From: Streptomyces lacrimifluminis
GTDB lineage: Bacteria; Actinomycetota; Actinomycetes; Streptomycetales; Streptomycetaceae
Assembly (NCBI RefSeq): GCF_014646095.1
Contig: NZ_BMMU01000008.1
Span: 1-64,000 of the forward strand
Direction: 5' to 3'
Length of the DNA stretch: 64,000 nt
The translations under genes and the position numbers were made by a program. Each line of letters opens with the position of its first letter. The stretch's first letter is position 1. This document shows, in pieces, positions 1 through 9,187 of this stretch. The notes beneath the pieces were generated by a model. It saw nothing but the letters and a program-made list of their open reading frames with translations. It ran no database searches and was not told the origin of the DNA.

Positions 1-778
1 CCGGCGCGACCTCATAGCTGACGGCGAAGTCCTCCGTGGTCTCCCCGAAGTTCCAACCGGCTCTGAACGCGGCGATGTTGGCCGCCGCGATGTCGGGCTT
101 CTTGGCGAACTTGGCCTTCAGGAACTTCTCGGTGCCCTCCGTCGGCCGGTGGTACATCCAGCTCAACAGGCCCAGCGCGAACATGTTCTTGCTGCGCTCG
201 GCCTCCTTGCGGGAGAGCGCGAACTCCTTGAGTGCCTCGACGGTCAGGGTGGTCAGCGGCACCGGGTGGAGGCTGTATCCGTCGAGCGAGCCGTCCTCCA
301 AGGGCGAGGCCGCGTACCCCACCTTCTGCATGGCCCGCTTGGTGAACTCGTCGGTGTTGACGATGATCTCCGCACCGCGCGGCACATCCGCGATGTTCGC
401 CTTCAACGCGGCCGGATTCATCGCGACGAGCACATTGGGCGCGTCCCCGGGCGTGAGGATGTCGTGGTCGGCGAAATGCAGCTGGAACGAGGAAACGCCC
501 GGCAGGGTTCCTGCGGGCGCTCGGATCTCGGCGGGGAAGTTCGGCAGAGTGGACAGATCGTTCCCGAAGGACGCGGTCTCGGAGGTGAAGCGGTCACCGG
601 TGAGCTGCATACCGTCACCGGAGTCTCCCGCGAACCGAATAATCACCCGATCGAGGCGGCGTACGTCCTTCACGCCCGCCGGGTTGCGCTGCTCTCCGAC
701 GACGGCTCCGACGGCTCCGACGTCTGAGCCGGCCTTCTCCGCTGGACTCTCCGCTGGACTGCTGACCTGGCTGGTCAC
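1..778 (-). CDS. korA: 2-oxoacid:ferredoxin oxidoreductase, alpha subunit (5' part only)
   Basis: Alpha subunit of a cytoplasmic, CoA-dependent 2-oxoacid (probably 2-oxoglutarate) oxidoreductase that passes electrons to ferredoxin. Only the first ~259 codons are present; the gene runs off the left edge. After a variable leader of ~35 residues comes the N-terminal gamma domain fused in KorA-type enzymes (RFAGDSGDGMQLTG, then FPAEIRAP and VNTDEFTKRAM). The GTG start at 778 is chosen because an AAGGAGGT ribosome binding site (787-794) lies 8 bases upstream and the family motif follows at the expected distance. The beta subunit would be expected just outside the window. Its position beside a complex I operon without NADH-oxidising subunits is noted in the findings. 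Substrate specificity cannot be read from this fragment. Confidence 0.88.
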   Translation of the reverse strand, partial: MTSQVSSPAESPAEKAGSDVGAVGAVVGEQRNPAGVKDVRRLDRVIIRFAGDSGDGMQLTGDRFTSETASFGNDLSTLPNFPAEIRAPAGTLPGVSSFQLHFADHDILTPGDAPNVLVAMNPAALKANIADVPRGAEIIVNTDEFTKRAMQKVGYAASPLEDGSLDGYSLHPVPLTTLTVEALKEFALSRKEAERSKNMFALGLLSWMYHRPTEGTEKFLKAKFAKKPDIAAANIAAFRAGWNFGETTEDFAVSYEVAP

Positions 779-977
779 TGAACTGGACCTCCTTCGAGGC
801 GGCGGCTGGGACCGGCCCTCCCGGGGGCCCTCCCACGTTCAACAGTACGTCGGTAAGGGTGGCCTTCCCGGGACCGATCGCATGATGGACGCCATTTTGA
901 GACGGTACGGCGCCCCGACTTGTCATGATTTCCTGCCCTCGAACCTGACAGGATGTCAGGTGCCAGATGTCGAACGG

Positions 978-1649
978 TCAGGTGTTGAGGTAGGTCAGAA
1001 CAGCCAGTACGCGCCTGTGATCACCGTCGCTTGGTGAAAGCCCCAACTTCAGGAATATGTTGCTGACGTGCTTCTCGACGGCACCGTCACTCACGACGAG
1101 CTGCCGCGCGATGGCCGAATTCGTCCGGCCCTCCGCCATGAGCCCCAGCACCTCGCGCTCCCGGGGGGTGAGCCCGGCGAGCACGTCCTGCTTACGGCTG
1201 CGGCCCAGCAACTGGGCCACGACCTCCGGGTCGAGCGCGGTACCCCCCTGCGCCACCCGCACCACCGCGTCCACGAACTCCCGCACCTCGGCGACCCGGT
1301 CCTTCAGCAGATACCCGACACCCCGGCTGGACCCGGCGAGCAGTTCGGTCGCGTACCGCTCCTCGACGTACTGTGACAGCACGAGCACGCCCAGTCCCGG
1401 ATGCGATTTCCGCAGCTGTACGGCGGCCCGGACCCCTTCGTCGGTATGGGTGGGCGGCATCCGCACATCCGCGACGACGACGTCCGGGAGCTCGTCCTGC
1501 GCGGCGAGCTCGGTAATGGTCTTGATCAGCGCGACCCCGTCACCCACACCGGCGACGACATCATGCCCACGGTCGGTCAACAACCGGGTCAGGCCCTCTC
1601 TCAGCAGCACTGAATCCTCGGCGATGACCACCCGCACCCTGTCCTCCAC
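978..1649 (-). CDS. NarL/LuxR-family response regulator
   Basis: Two-component DNA-binding response regulator of about 223 residues. The receiver domain (residues ~5-125) shows the acidic pair E11/D12, the phospho-acceptor D61 in VVADVRMP and the conserved lysine K116 in YLLKD. A LuxR-type helix-turn-helix follows (~155-200: LTPREREVLGLMAEG, then NSAIARQLVVSDGAVEKHVSNIF). GTG at 1649 is preferred because VRVVIAEDS begins the fold and a GGGGAG-like site precedes it; an in-frame ATG at 1739 would add 30 unconserved residues. Downstream of two DLHDGAQ-type histidine kinases on the same strand, it is the only regulator available to both. Target genes are unknown. Confidence 0.9.
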   Translation of the reverse strand: MEDRVRVVIAEDSVLLREGLTRLLTDRGHDVVAGVGDGVALIKTITELAAQDELPDVVVADVRMPPTHTDEGVRAAVQLRKSHPGLGVLVLSQYVEERYATELLAGSSRGVGYLLKDRVAEVREFVDAVVRVAQGGTALDPEVVAQLLGRSRKQDVLAGLTPREREVLGLMAEGRTNSAIARQLVVSDGAVEKHVSNIFLKLGLSPSDGDHRRVLAVLTYLNT

Positions 1650-1799
1650 GATTCCCGGCTCCCCACCCCGTCCGAACACCAGGCTCAAGCATCCCAGTAT
1701 TCGGACGAGGAGGGGGTTGTTGTCGACGGGTTTTCCCACCCGGGGGTCACAAGCGTGAGGCTGCTGCCGCCCAGTCCCCTCCAGCGCCGCCCGGCATTT

Positions 1800-1884
1800 C
1801 CAGCCTGTCCGGGGCCCCCTCTGGGGGAGTTTGAGGACAAGGCCCGTTCAGGGCCGGAGGGGGTCTGGGGGCGCAGCCACCAGG
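1800..1884 (+). repeat. dispersed palindromic intergenic repeat, copy 1
   Basis: This stretch lies in the 292-base gap between the regulator and kinase genes. It matches, block by block, the reverse complement of 49331-49397: a CAGCC(T/C)GTCCGG block, a GAGGAC block, a GTTCAG block and GGGGTCTGGGGGC. This copy carries about 15 extra bases (a short GGCCCCCTCTGGGG-like palindrome) after the first block. I recognise it as the kind of GC-rich repeat common between Streptomyces genes. Function unknown; no coding signal. Confidence 0.6.
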
Positions 1885-1941
1885 AACAGGACGGGACGGG
1901 TAGGTGCGGTGGGGGCGAAACGAGCCCGCCCCCACCGCACC

Positions 1942-3312
1942 TCACCCCCGCCAAGGCAACTCCGCAGTCACCCGGGTAGGCCCACCCACCGGCGAATCCA
2001 CCACCAGAATCCCGTCCACCGCATCGAGCCGCCCCGCCAGCCCCGCCAACCCGGACCCGCCGGAGGCATCCGCACCCCCCACCCCGTCATCCACCACCTG
2101 CAGCATCAACCGGTTCTCCACCCGCCACACGTCCACCGACGCCTCCGTCGCCCGCGCATGCTTGCTGATGTTCTGCAGCAGCTCCGAGACCGTGAAGTAC
2201 GCGATCCCCTCGATCGCCGCGGCCGGCCGTTCCACCAGGTCCACCTCGACCCGTACCGGCACCACACACCGAGAAGCCACCGCGGACAACGCCGCGTCCA
2301 GCCCCCGGTCCGTCAGCACCGCCGGATGGATCCCGCGCGCCAGGTCCCGCAGCTCCTGCAACGCCGTCTTCACCTCACCGTGCGCCTCGTCCACCATCCG
2401 CGCCGCGGCCTGCGGATCCTCCGTGAGCTTCTCCTTCGCGAGCCCCAGATCCATGGCGAGGGCCACCAGCCGCGCCTGGGCCCCGTCATGCAGGTCCCGC
2501 TCGATACGCCTCAGGTCGGCCGCCGCGGTGTCGACGACGACCCCCCGGTCGGACTCCAGCTCGACGACCCGCGTCGCCAGCCGCGTCGGCCCGAGCAGCC
2601 CCTTGACCATCACCCGGTCCACGAGGGTCAGTGCCCGCACGATCCAGGGCGTGGCCATGGTGAACAACAGCCCGACCAGTGCGGTCATCGTGATCTCGAA
2701 CGGGTTGTCGAGATAGACGCTGTGGGTCTCGTCGCCGTACAGCTGGAGGCCGTCCTGTCCGCCGTACATGGGGAAGAGCCAGAACCACACCGGATACGTG
2801 AGCAGCGCCCACCCGTACACCCAGAAGATCACCGACACCACGAACGAGAACATCGCCCACGGCAGATGCAGCACCGAGTACAGCAGATGCCGCCACGAGG
2901 TCCCGCTCTTGAGCACGGCCCCCATCCAGGCCGCCGCCCCGGGCTTCCGTCCCCGCGCCGGCTCCGGTTCGGCGACGTCGAGCCCGAGCAGCCCGCGCGC
3001 CATCTTCCGCTCCAGCACACCGAACCCCCGGCAGCCCGCCAGACACACGGCCAGCACCGGAATCCCGAGGAAGGTGATGAGCAGAAGCGAGCCGGTGAAG
3101 GCCAGGGTCACGGCGTACGTGAACACCAGCACGCTGACCGGCAGGCTCAGCAACACATACCCGAACTCCCGCCAACTGCGCGCCTCGACGGGCGCCCGCA
3201 ACGCGGCCGGCAGCCGAGGCCGCCGCTCCCCGGCGCCCCCGCCGGCCGTCCCGTGGAATCCGGCCCCGGGGCCGCCCCGCTGCCCGTACCCCTGTCCGTA
3301 CTCCATGGCCAT
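1942..3312 (-). CDS. membrane sensor histidine kinase (HisKA_3 type), copy 1
   Basis: Sensor kinase of 456 residues. A Gly-rich leader (~1-45) is followed by two hydrophobic pairs (~53-95 and ~143-182), another helix (~205-228), then the dimerisation/phospho-acceptor motif RIERDLHDGAQARL with H275, and a GHKL ATPase domain (SELLQNISKHA, DDGVGGAD, GGSGLAGLAGRL). The ATG at 3312 is chosen over an upstream in-frame codon because the extra 25 residues are unlike the family; its ribosome binding site is weak. It is followed by the response regulator and preceded by a second kinase with near-identical catalytic core, so the pair looks like a tandem duplication. The signal sensed is unknown. Confidence 0.88.
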   Translation of the reverse strand: MAMEYGQGYGQRGGPGAGFHGTAGGGAGERRPRLPAALRAPVEARSWREFGYVLLSLPVSVLVFTYAVTLAFTGSLLLITFLGIPVLAVCLAGCRGFGVLERKMARGLLGLDVAEPEPARGRKPGAAAWMGAVLKSGTSWRHLLYSVLHLPWAMFSFVVSVIFWVYGWALLTYPVWFWLFPMYGGQDGLQLYGDETHSVYLDNPFEITMTALVGLLFTMATPWIVRALTLVDRVMVKGLLGPTRLATRVVELESDRGVVVDTAAADLRRIERDLHDGAQARLVALAMDLGLAKEKLTEDPQAAARMVDEAHGEVKTALQELRDLARGIHPAVLTDRGLDAALSAVASRCVVPVRVEVDLVERPAAAIEGIAYFTVSELLQNISKHARATEASVDVWRVENRLMLQVVDDGVGGADASGGSGLAGLAGRLDAVDGILVVDSPVGGPTRVTAELPWRG

Positions 3313-3425
3313 CGATCCCGTCCGTTCCTGTCGCAGGTGTCCTGCTCGTCTGGCATCAGCCTGCTCGCACCGGACGCCACGGACCATGGAGCACGTAGGC
3401 GTCTTCCCCCGGGGGTTTTCCCTAC

Positions 3426-4637
3426 CTACGCGTCAACCCGTTCCCGCCAGGGCAGTTCGGCCGTGACCGTCGTGGGGCCGCCCTCGGGCGAGTCGATGAC
3501 GAACAGCCCGTCCACCGCGCCCAGCCGGTCCGCGAGCCCCGCCATCCCCGTACCACCGTCGAGCCGCGCACCGCCGCGCCCGTCGTCCCAGACCTGGATC
3601 AGCAGCCGGTCGTCGGTGCGCCAGACGTCGACGGAGGCGTTCCGGGCCCCGCTGTGCTTGCTGATGTTCTGGAGCAGCTCGGAGACCGTGAAGTAGGCGA
3701 TGCCCTCGATGGCGGCGGCAGGCCTGGCCGGCAGATCGGCGCTCACCTTCACCGGCACGGTGCACCGCGAGGCCACCGAGGACAGCGCCGCGTCCAGCCC
3801 GCGGTCGGTCAGCACGGCCGGATGGATCCCGCGCGCCAGGTCGCGCAGCTCCTGAAGCGCGAGCTTCACCTCGCCGTGCGCCTCCTCGACCATCGCCGCC
3901 ACGTGTTCGTCGGCCCGGCCCTCCAGAAGCTTCTCCTTGGCCAGCCCGAGTCCCATCGCGAGGTTCACGAGCCGGGCCTGCGCCCCGTCGTGCAGATCGC
4001 GCTCGATGCGCCGCAGGTCGGCGGCGGCCGTGTCGACCACGACCCCCCGGTCGGACTCCAGTTCGGCGATACGGCGTTCCAGCTCGTCGGAGGGCGACAG
4101 CAGCCCGCGCACCATCGCCCGGTCCACGTTCGTGAGCCCCCGTGCCAGGAACGGCAGTACGGGCCACAGTACGAAGAGCGACACGAGCATGAGGGTGAAG
4201 GTGAGGATGCCCCAGGGCAGCCTGATGAAGTCGTACAGGATGGTGCGCCAGCCGACCGGGTCCTTCAGCGCCAACATCATCTGCCCGAAGAACCCGAGCT
4301 GCCGGCCGCGGGTGCCCCGACCGCCACCCAGCGGCAGCGGACTCGGCTCGTCCACCCGCACCCCGAGCAGCGCCCTGGCCCGCGCCCGCTCGAACCGGCC
4401 CAGCAGGCGCGCGCCCATCAGCCCGGCGGCGAGCATCGGAAGGCCGATCACCGTGAGCGCGAGGAAGGAACCCACGCTCACCACGGTCACCACGTAGACG
4501 AAACCGAACAGTGCCATCGGCAGGTTGGCCAGGAGATGGGCGATCTCCTTCCAGGTGCGCGGATCGAGGGCGAAACGGACAGGGGGCAGTCGGTCGCCCT
4601 CGGCTTCCGCGCGGGTGGCGGTGATACGTGCGGTCAT
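3426..4637 (-). CDS. membrane sensor histidine kinase (HisKA_3 type), copy 2
   Basis: A 403-residue paralogue of the next gene. Hydrophobic segments at ~36-75 and ~140-165 replace the longer membrane region of the other copy. The core is almost the same: RIERDLHDGAQARL with H216, GIHPAVLTDRGLDAALS, SELLQNISKHSG, and a GGTGMAGLADRLGAVDG G-box. The first ATG giving a compact family-like N-terminus is at 4637; the open frame extends 27 codons further upstream but that part looks like intergenic DNA. No strong ribosome binding site is visible, so the message may have little or no leader. It is transcribed divergently from nuoA across a 187-base gap. It probably feeds the single regulator at 978-1649. 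Confidence 0.87.
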   Translation of the reverse strand: MTARITATRAEAEGDRLPPVRFALDPRTWKEIAHLLANLPMALFGFVYVVTVVSVGSFLALTVIGLPMLAAGLMGARLLGRFERARARALLGVRVDEPSPLPLGGGRGTRGRQLGFFGQMMLALKDPVGWRTILYDFIRLPWGILTFTLMLVSLFVLWPVLPFLARGLTNVDRAMVRGLLSPSDELERRIAELESDRGVVVDTAAADLRRIERDLHDGAQARLVNLAMGLGLAKEKLLEGRADEHVAAMVEEAHGEVKLALQELRDLARGIHPAVLTDRGLDAALSSVASRCTVPVKVSADLPARPAAAIEGIAYFTVSELLQNISKHSGARNASVDVWRTDDRLLIQVWDDGRGGARLDGGTGMAGLADRLGAVDGLFVIDSPEGGPTTVTAELPWRERVDA

Positions 4638-4751
4638 GCCCGCCAGCCTGCCCGCCGCCGCGCCACGGCGCCATGAGGCGGACCGCCCGGCGACCCGGGG
4701 GAAAACCCCACCTTGCACACCAGTCGGGCATGGCCATGTGTGACGGGCTGC

Positions 4752-4779
4752 TTACGGTCTCTTTAGCAGGCCCTAGACT
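4752..4779 (+). promoter_or_regulatory. candidate promoter of the nuo operon
   Basis: TTACGG (4752-4757) and TAGACT (4774-4779) are separated by 16 bases, a reasonable match to the housekeeping sigma consensus, about 45 bases before the nuoA start. The assignment rests on sequence pattern only. Confidence 0.4.
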
Positions 4780-4824
4780 CCCGTCCGTACGGATCTCCGA
4801 CAGGCCAGGGAGCGAGGGACGGAC

Positions 4825-5364
4825 ATGCCGGTACCGACCGCCGTAGCCACGACGGAGCACATCGCGGCGTCACACCACATCGCGGCACCGCACCACATGG
4901 CAACGTTGAACGACATGGCAACGTTGAACGACATGGCAACGTTGAACGACATGGCGGCGTCGCATCACACGGCGGTGCCGCAGTACATCGCGGCGTCGGA
5001 GTACTTCCGGTCCTACTCCGTCGTCGGACTGCTCGCCGCCGTCGGCGTGCTCTTCGTCGCGGTCGCCTTCGGAGCCGGACGCCTGCTGCGTCCCGTCGTC
5101 CCGACCCCCGAGAAGCTCCTGACGTACGAGTGCGGTGTCGACCCCGTCGGCGAGGGCTGGGCCCACACGCAGGTCCGCTACTACGTCTACGCCTTCCTCT
5201 ACGTCATCTTCGCCGTCGACTCGATCTTCCTGTTCCCCTGGGCGACCGTCTTCGCGGCTCCCGGCTACGGCGCCGCCACCCTCGTCGAGATGTTCATCTT
5301 CCTCGGCTTCCTGGCCGTGGGCCTGCTCTACGCATACAAGAAGGGCGTCCTGACATGGACGTGA
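4825..5364 (+). CDS. nuoA: NADH-quinone oxidoreductase subunit A
   Basis: Small membrane subunit of complex I, 179 residues with three transmembrane helices (~54-74, ~118-140, ~147-170). Family signatures are present: [10 protein letters not shown], with the loop that caps the quinone channel, and [14 protein letters not shown]. The first ~50 residues are unusual: a His/Ala/Met-rich leader containing MATLND three times in a row, encoded by a perfect 18-base tandem repeat. Ordinary NuoA proteins begin close to the first helix. ATG 4825 has a GAGGGA site just upstream and opens the operon. It is the first gene of a ten-gene set; nuoB overlaps its 3' end by ten bases. Confidence 0.93.
   Translation: MPVPTAVATTEHIAASHHIAAPHHMATLNDMATLNDMATLNDMAASHHTAVPQYIAASEYFRSYSVVGLLAAVGVLFVAVAFGAGRLLRPVVPTPEKLLTYECGVDPVGEGWAHTQVRYYVYAFLYVIFAVDSIFLFPWATVFAAPGYGAATLVEMFIFLGFLAVGLLYAYKKGVLTWT
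4897..4950 (+). repeat. perfect 18-base tandem repeat (3 copies) inside nuoA
   Basis: The unit atggcaacgttgaacgac occurs three times in succession at 4897, 4915 and 4933, followed by a partial copy starting atggcg. Because 18 is a multiple of three it is read in frame as (MATLND)3. Identical units with no third-base drift suggest recent slippage expansion. Confidence 0.97.
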
Positions 5365-6002
5365 TGCCCGAAGCGAATTCGTCGGCGCCGGTACCTGGTC
5401 CTGTGTCAGCGCCGGTGCCCGTGCCCGTGCTGCTGCCGGAGCCCAAGCGGCTGGGCGCCCTCGCCCGGCTGGCCCCCGAGCCGATGAAGGTGGTCCTGAA
5501 CTGGGGCCGCCGCTACTCGCTCTGGGTCTTCAACTTCGGCCTCGCCTGCTGCGCGATCGAGTTCATCGCCGCGTCCATGGCCCGCCACGACTTCATCCGC
5601 CTCGGCGTGATCCCCTTCGCCCCGGGGCCGCGCCAGGCCGACCTGATGGTGGTCTCGGGCACGGTCACGGACAAGATGGCCCCGGCGGTACGGCGCCTGT
5701 ACGAACAGATGCCCGAGCCGAAGTACGTCATCTCCTTCGGCGCGTGCAGCAACTGCGGCGGCCCCTACTGGGACTCCTACTCCGTGACGAAGGGCGTCGA
5801 CCAGATCATCCCGGTCGACGTCTACGTCCCCGGCTGTCCGCCCCGGCCCGAGGCGCTGCTCCAGGGCATCCTCAAGCTCCAGGAGAAGATCGCCCGGGAG
5901 TCCCTGGGCGAGCGGTACGCGTCCGGCCGGGCGACGCGCCCCTCACCGGCCGCGCTCCAGAGCCCCCTGGTGCAGCCGCCGACTCCGGGGGAGAAGAAAT
6001 GA
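5355..6002 (+). CDS. nuoB: NADH-quinone oxidoreductase subunit B
   Basis: Peripheral-arm subunit (215 residues) that carries the terminal 4Fe-4S cluster N2 next to the quinone site. The cluster ligands are visible: the tandem cysteines in [10 protein letters not shown], then GACSNCGG and [13 protein letters not shown] Pro/Val-rich leader (~1-35) precedes the fold, and the last ~30 residues form a short unconserved tail. ATG 5355 is preferred to ATG 5364 because AAGAAGGG lies 9 bases upstream of it; either choice overlaps the end of nuoA. All ligands are intact, so the subunit should be functional even though NuoD, its normal partner at the quinone pocket, is not encoded here. Confidence 0.93.
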   Translation: MDVMPEANSSAPVPGPVSAPVPVPVLLPEPKRLGALARLAPEPMKVVLNWGRRYSLWVFNFGLACCAIEFIAASMARHDFIRLGVIPFAPGPRQADLMVVSGTVTDKMAPAVRRLYEQMPEPKYVISFGACSNCGGPYWDSYSVTKGVDQIIPVDVYVPGCPPRPEALLQGILKLQEKIARESLGERYASGRATRPSPAALQSPLVQPPTPGEKK

Positions 6003-6988
6003 CGGCGACCGGCTGGCTGCCCGCCCCCACCGAGGAACTCTTCGGTACGGAGGCCACGGCCGAGGAGTCGTACGACGTCCTGACCGTCGACGTACCCCCG
6101 ACATCCTGGACCGCCGCGCTGGAGACAGCACGCGACCGTCTCTCCTGCACCTACTTCGACTGGCTCAGCGCGGTCGACGAACCGGGCACGGGCTTCCGCG
6201 TCGCCGCCCACGTGGTCGCCCTCTCCCCGGTCCGTCGCCTCCTCGTACGGACGACGGTCCCGCACGATTCCGCCGTACTCCCCTCCCTCGTCCACGTCTA
6301 CGCGGGCGCCGCCTGGCACGAGCGCGAGACGCACGAGATGTTCGGCGTACGTTTCGAGGGCCACCCGGGACTGGACCACCTCCTGCTCCCGGAGACCTTC
6401 GAGGGCCACCCCCTCCGCAAGGACTTCGTGCTGGCGGCCCGCGTCGCCAAGGCCTGGCCGGGCGCGAAGGAACCGGGGGAGTCGGAACACGGCGGGCCCA
6501 AGCGCCGCCAGATGCTCCCGCCAGGCGTCCCCGACCCCAACGAATGGGGCCCCCTGAAGGGCCAGCTCCCTCCGGCCCCGGCCCGCCCGGCCCGCGCCGC
6601 CGTCGGCCGCGCGACCGGCGACCGCCCGGTACGCCGCACCCGCACGGCATCGGAGGGCTCCGCAACCCAGTCCCCGGCAGACGAGTCCCGGGCAGGTCGG
6701 CCCACGGCACCGGAGGACACCTCCACGGAGACCCCGCCGGCCACGCAGCCCCCGACGGCCGCACCCCGCCGAGCGCGCAGCGCGAGCCAGGGCTCCGCCT
6801 CGCAGCGCCCACAGACACCGGCGACCGAGACCCCCGAGCCACCACCTACGGCGGACGCCCCCTGGCACCACGCCCGCCCGGCCTTCGACGAACCCACGAA
6901 GACCCCCGAGCCGACCGAACCCCCCACCTCCGAGAAACCCACCTCCGACAGCCCCGCGCCCGAGAACCCCTCAGGAGGCTCGCAGTGA
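5999..6988 (+). CDS. nuoC: NADH-quinone oxidoreductase subunit C with long Pro/Thr-rich tail
   Basis: Peripheral-arm subunit of 329 residues. The NuoC fold spans ~20-160 and contains the signature [19 protein letters not shown] followed by [13 protein letters not shown]. Residues ~185-329 are a low-complexity tail rich in Pro, Thr, Glu and Arg with no resemblance to the NuoD domain found in NuoCD fusions. The ATG overlaps the nuoB stop by four bases, with a GGGGGAGAAG site ahead of it. In a full operon nuoD, E, F and G would follow; here the next gene is nuoH, joined by another four-base overlap. The tail may be disordered; its role is unknown. Confidence 0.9.
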   Translation: MTATGWLPAPTEELFGTEATAEESYDVLTVDVPPTSWTAALETARDRLSCTYFDWLSAVDEPGTGFRVAAHVVALSPVRRLLVRTTVPHDSAVLPSLVHVYAGAAWHERETHEMFGVRFEGHPGLDHLLLPETFEGHPLRKDFVLAARVAKAWPGAKEPGESEHGGPKRRQMLPPGVPDPNEWGPLKGQLPPAPARPARAAVGRATGDRPVRRTRTASEGSATQSPADESRAGRPTAPEDTSTETPPATQPPTAAPRRARSASQGSASQRPQTPATETPEPPPTADAPWHHARPAFDEPTKTPEPTEPPTSEKPTSDSPAPENPSGGSQ

Positions 6989-7953
6989 ACGACGCGCTCG
7001 ACGTCGCCCTGCGACTCCTGATCGTCTTCGTCGTCTTCCTCACCTTCCCCCTGATCGTCGGTCAGGCCGAGCACAAGGTGATGGCCCACATGCAGGGCCG
7101 CCTCGGCCCGATGTACGCCGGCGGCTTCCACGGCTGGGCCCAACTGGTCGCCGACGGCGTGAAGTTCGCGCAGAAGGAAGACATCGTGCCCGCGGGCGCG
7201 GACCGCCGTATCTTCCAGCTCGCCCCCGCCGTGGCACTTCTCCCGTACCTCCTCGTCCTCCTCGCCATCCCGATCGGCCCGGGCGAGGGCGCCGTCGGTG
7301 AGGTCGTCGACGCGGGCATCTTCTTCGTCCTCGCCGTCATGGGTGTCGGCGTCCTCGGCTCGCTCATGGCCGGCTGGGCGTCGGCCAACAAGTTCTCCCT
7401 CCTCGGCGGTCTGCGCACCGCCGCACAACTCCTCGCCTACGAACTCCCGATGCTCCTCACCGCCGCCTCGGTCGCGATGGCCGCGGGCACGGTGTCGCTC
7501 CCCGGCATCCTCGACGCCTTCGAGTGGTGGTGGCTGCCCTGGCAGATCGTCGGCGCGGTCGTCTTCTTCGTGGCCGGCCTCGCCGAACTCCAACGGCCGC
7601 CCTTCGACATGCCGGTGGCCGACTCGGAGATCATCTTCGGCGCCTACACCGAGTACACCGGCCTCCGCTTCGCCCTCTTCCTCCTCGCCGAGTACGCCGG
7701 GATCGTCGTCCTGTGCGGCCTGACCACCGTCCTCTTCCTGGGTGGCTGGCACGGCCCCTGGGCAACCGACGGTCTCGGCTGGGTCTGGACCCTCCTGAAG
7801 ACGGCGGTGCTGGCCTTCGTCGTGATCTGGCTGCGCGTCACCTACCCCCGCCTGCGCGAGGACCAGCTCCAGAAGCTCTCCTGGACCCTCCTCGTCCCCC
7901 TCTCCCTCGCCCAGATCGCCCTCACCGGCATCGTGAAGGTGGTGATCCAGTAA
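6985..7953 (+). CDS. nuoH: NADH-quinone oxidoreductase subunit H
   Basis: Membrane subunit (322 residues, about eight transmembrane helices) that forms the lower half of the quinone chamber and the first proton path. Recognisable segments are [11 protein letters not shown], the [13 protein letters not shown] loop, and [26 protein letters not shown], which corresponds to the conserved ERAPFDLPEAESELV region with several substitutions. GTG 6985 overlaps the nuoC stop in the pattern GTGA and has AGGAGG close upstream. The altered quinone loop fits a complex whose electron donor side differs from the standard enzyme, but this is inference. Confidence 0.93.
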   Translation: MNDALDVALRLLIVFVVFLTFPLIVGQAEHKVMAHMQGRLGPMYAGGFHGWAQLVADGVKFAQKEDIVPAGADRRIFQLAPAVALLPYLLVLLAIPIGPGEGAVGEVVDAGIFFVLAVMGVGVLGSLMAGWASANKFSLLGGLRTAAQLLAYELPMLLTAASVAMAAGTVSLPGILDAFEWWWLPWQIVGAVVFFVAGLAELQRPPFDMPVADSEIIFGAYTEYTGLRFALFLLAEYAGIVVLCGLTTVLFLGGWHGPWATDGLGWVWTLLKTAVLAFVVIWLRVTYPRLREDQLQKLSWTLLVPLSLAQIALTGIVKVVIQ

Positions 7954-7955
7954 CC

Positions 7956-8561
7956 ATGGCTCCGATTTTCGGCAGTGGCCTGGCCAAGGGCCTGGCCGTC
8001 ACCCTCCGCACGATGACGAAGAAGACCGTCACCGCGCAGTACCCGGACGCCCAGCCCGACCTCCCGCCCCGCTCTCGTGGAGTCATCGGCCTCTTCGAGG
8101 AGAACTGCACGGTCTGCATGCTGTGCGCCCGCGAGTGCCCGGACTGGTGCATCTACATCGACTCCCACAAGGAGACCGTCCCGGCCGCCGCCCCCGGTGG
8201 CCGCGAGCGCAGCCGCAACGTCCTCGACCGCTTCGCCATCGACTTCTCCCTCTGCATGTACTGCGGTATCTGCATCGAGGTGTGCCCCTTCGACGCCCTC
8301 TTCTGGTCCCCTGAGTTCGAGTACGCCGAGACCGACATCCACGAACTCACCCACGAACGCGACAAGCTCCGCGAGTGGATGTGGACGGTCCCGGCCCCGC
8401 CCGCCCTCGACCCAGCCGCCGAGGAGCCGAAGGAAATCACCACGGCTCGCAAGACGGCGGAGAAACTGGCAGCCACCCAGGCCACCCAGGCCGAGCCGAA
8501 GGCACCGACCGAGCCCACCGAGCCCACCGAGCCCACCGAGCCTCAGGAGGGAACGTCGTGA
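7956..8561 (+). CDS. nuoI: NADH-quinone oxidoreductase subunit I (two 4Fe-4S clusters)
   Basis: Ferredoxin-like peripheral subunit, 201 residues. Two complete cluster motifs are present: [12 protein letters not shown] (from residue ~50) and [12 protein letters not shown] (~100), giving clusters N6a and N6b. The C-terminal third is a low-complexity extension ending in TEP repeated four times, encoded by a nine-base repeat at about 8508-8543, and ATQATQA just before it. ATG 7956 follows the nuoH stop by two bases. With NuoE, F and G absent, NuoI is the natural entry point for electrons, for example from a ferredoxin; this is inference from gene content. Confidence 0.93.
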   Translation: MAPIFGSGLAKGLAVTLRTMTKKTVTAQYPDAQPDLPPRSRGVIGLFEENCTVCMLCARECPDWCIYIDSHKETVPAAAPGGRERSRNVLDRFAIDFSLCMYCGICIEVCPFDALFWSPEFEYAETDIHELTHERDKLREWMWTVPAPPALDPAAEEPKEITTARKTAEKLAATQATQAEPKAPTEPTEPTEPTEPQEGTS

Positions 8562-9187
8562 CCCTCGCCGCCGCAACCCACGGCTTCCTCTCCCCGACCG
8601 GCGTCGAGATCGCCTTCCTCCTCGTCGGCCTCGTCACCTTCGGCGCCGCGCTGGTCACCGTCACCACCCGGCAACTGGTGCACGCCGCCCTGTGGCTGGT
8701 GGTGACCCTCGGCGGCCTCGCCGTCGAATACCTCCTCCTCACCGCCGAGTTCATCGCCTGGGTACAGGTCCTCATCTACGTCGGTTCCGTCGTCGTCCTC
8801 CTCCTCTTCGGCCTGATGCTCACCAGGGCCCCCATCGGCCGCTCCCCGGACGCCGACTCCGGCAACCGCTGGGCAGCTCTCGCCGTGGCCCTCGCCTCGG
8901 CAGCCGCCCTGGTCTGGGTCGTCGTCGACGCCTTCCGCACGACCTGGATCGACCTGGACGGCGCCGCCGCGGGCTCCACCGCCGTCACCGGCGCGAGCCT
9001 CTTCCAGAACTGGGTCCTCCCCTTCGAGGCCCTCTCCGTTCTCCTCCTCGCCGCCCTGGTCGGCGCGATCGTCCTCTCCCGCAAGGCGAAGGCGAAGGCG
9101 AACGCGGCCACGGCCGCCGAGACCGCTGCCGAGGCCGCCGTCAAGGACACCAAGGACGCCAAAGCCGGCAAGGAAGGTGCCCTCTGA
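8558..9187 (+). CDS. nuoJ: NADH-quinone oxidoreductase subunit J
   Basis: Membrane subunit of 209 residues with about five transmembrane helices in the first 170 residues ([29 protein letters not shown], then a [15 protein letters not shown] helix containing the conserved YVGA-type pi-bulge region). The last ~35 residues are an Ala/Lys-rich charged tail. GTG 8558 overlaps the nuoI stop and has AGGAGG a few bases upstream. It takes part in the central proton-transfer axis of the membrane arm together with NuoA, H and K. The tail is unlike the usual family end. Confidence 0.92.
   Translation: MTLAAATHGFLSPTGVEIAFLLVGLVTFGAALVTVTTRQLVHAALWLVVTLGGLAVEYLLLTAEFIAWVQVLIYVGSVVVLLLFGLMLTRAPIGRSPDADSGNRWAALAVALASAAALVWVVVDAFRTTWIDLDGAAAGSTAVTGASLFQNWVLPFEALSVLLLAALVGAIVLSRKAKAKANAATAAETAAEAAVKDTKDAKAGKEGAL

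Noticed and set aside
1831..3696. Plus-strand open frame of 621 codons over the kinase gene
   Set aside because: The minus strand carries a complete histidine kinase with H-box and ATPase motifs; the plus-strand product is repetitive His/Pro/Arg sequence.
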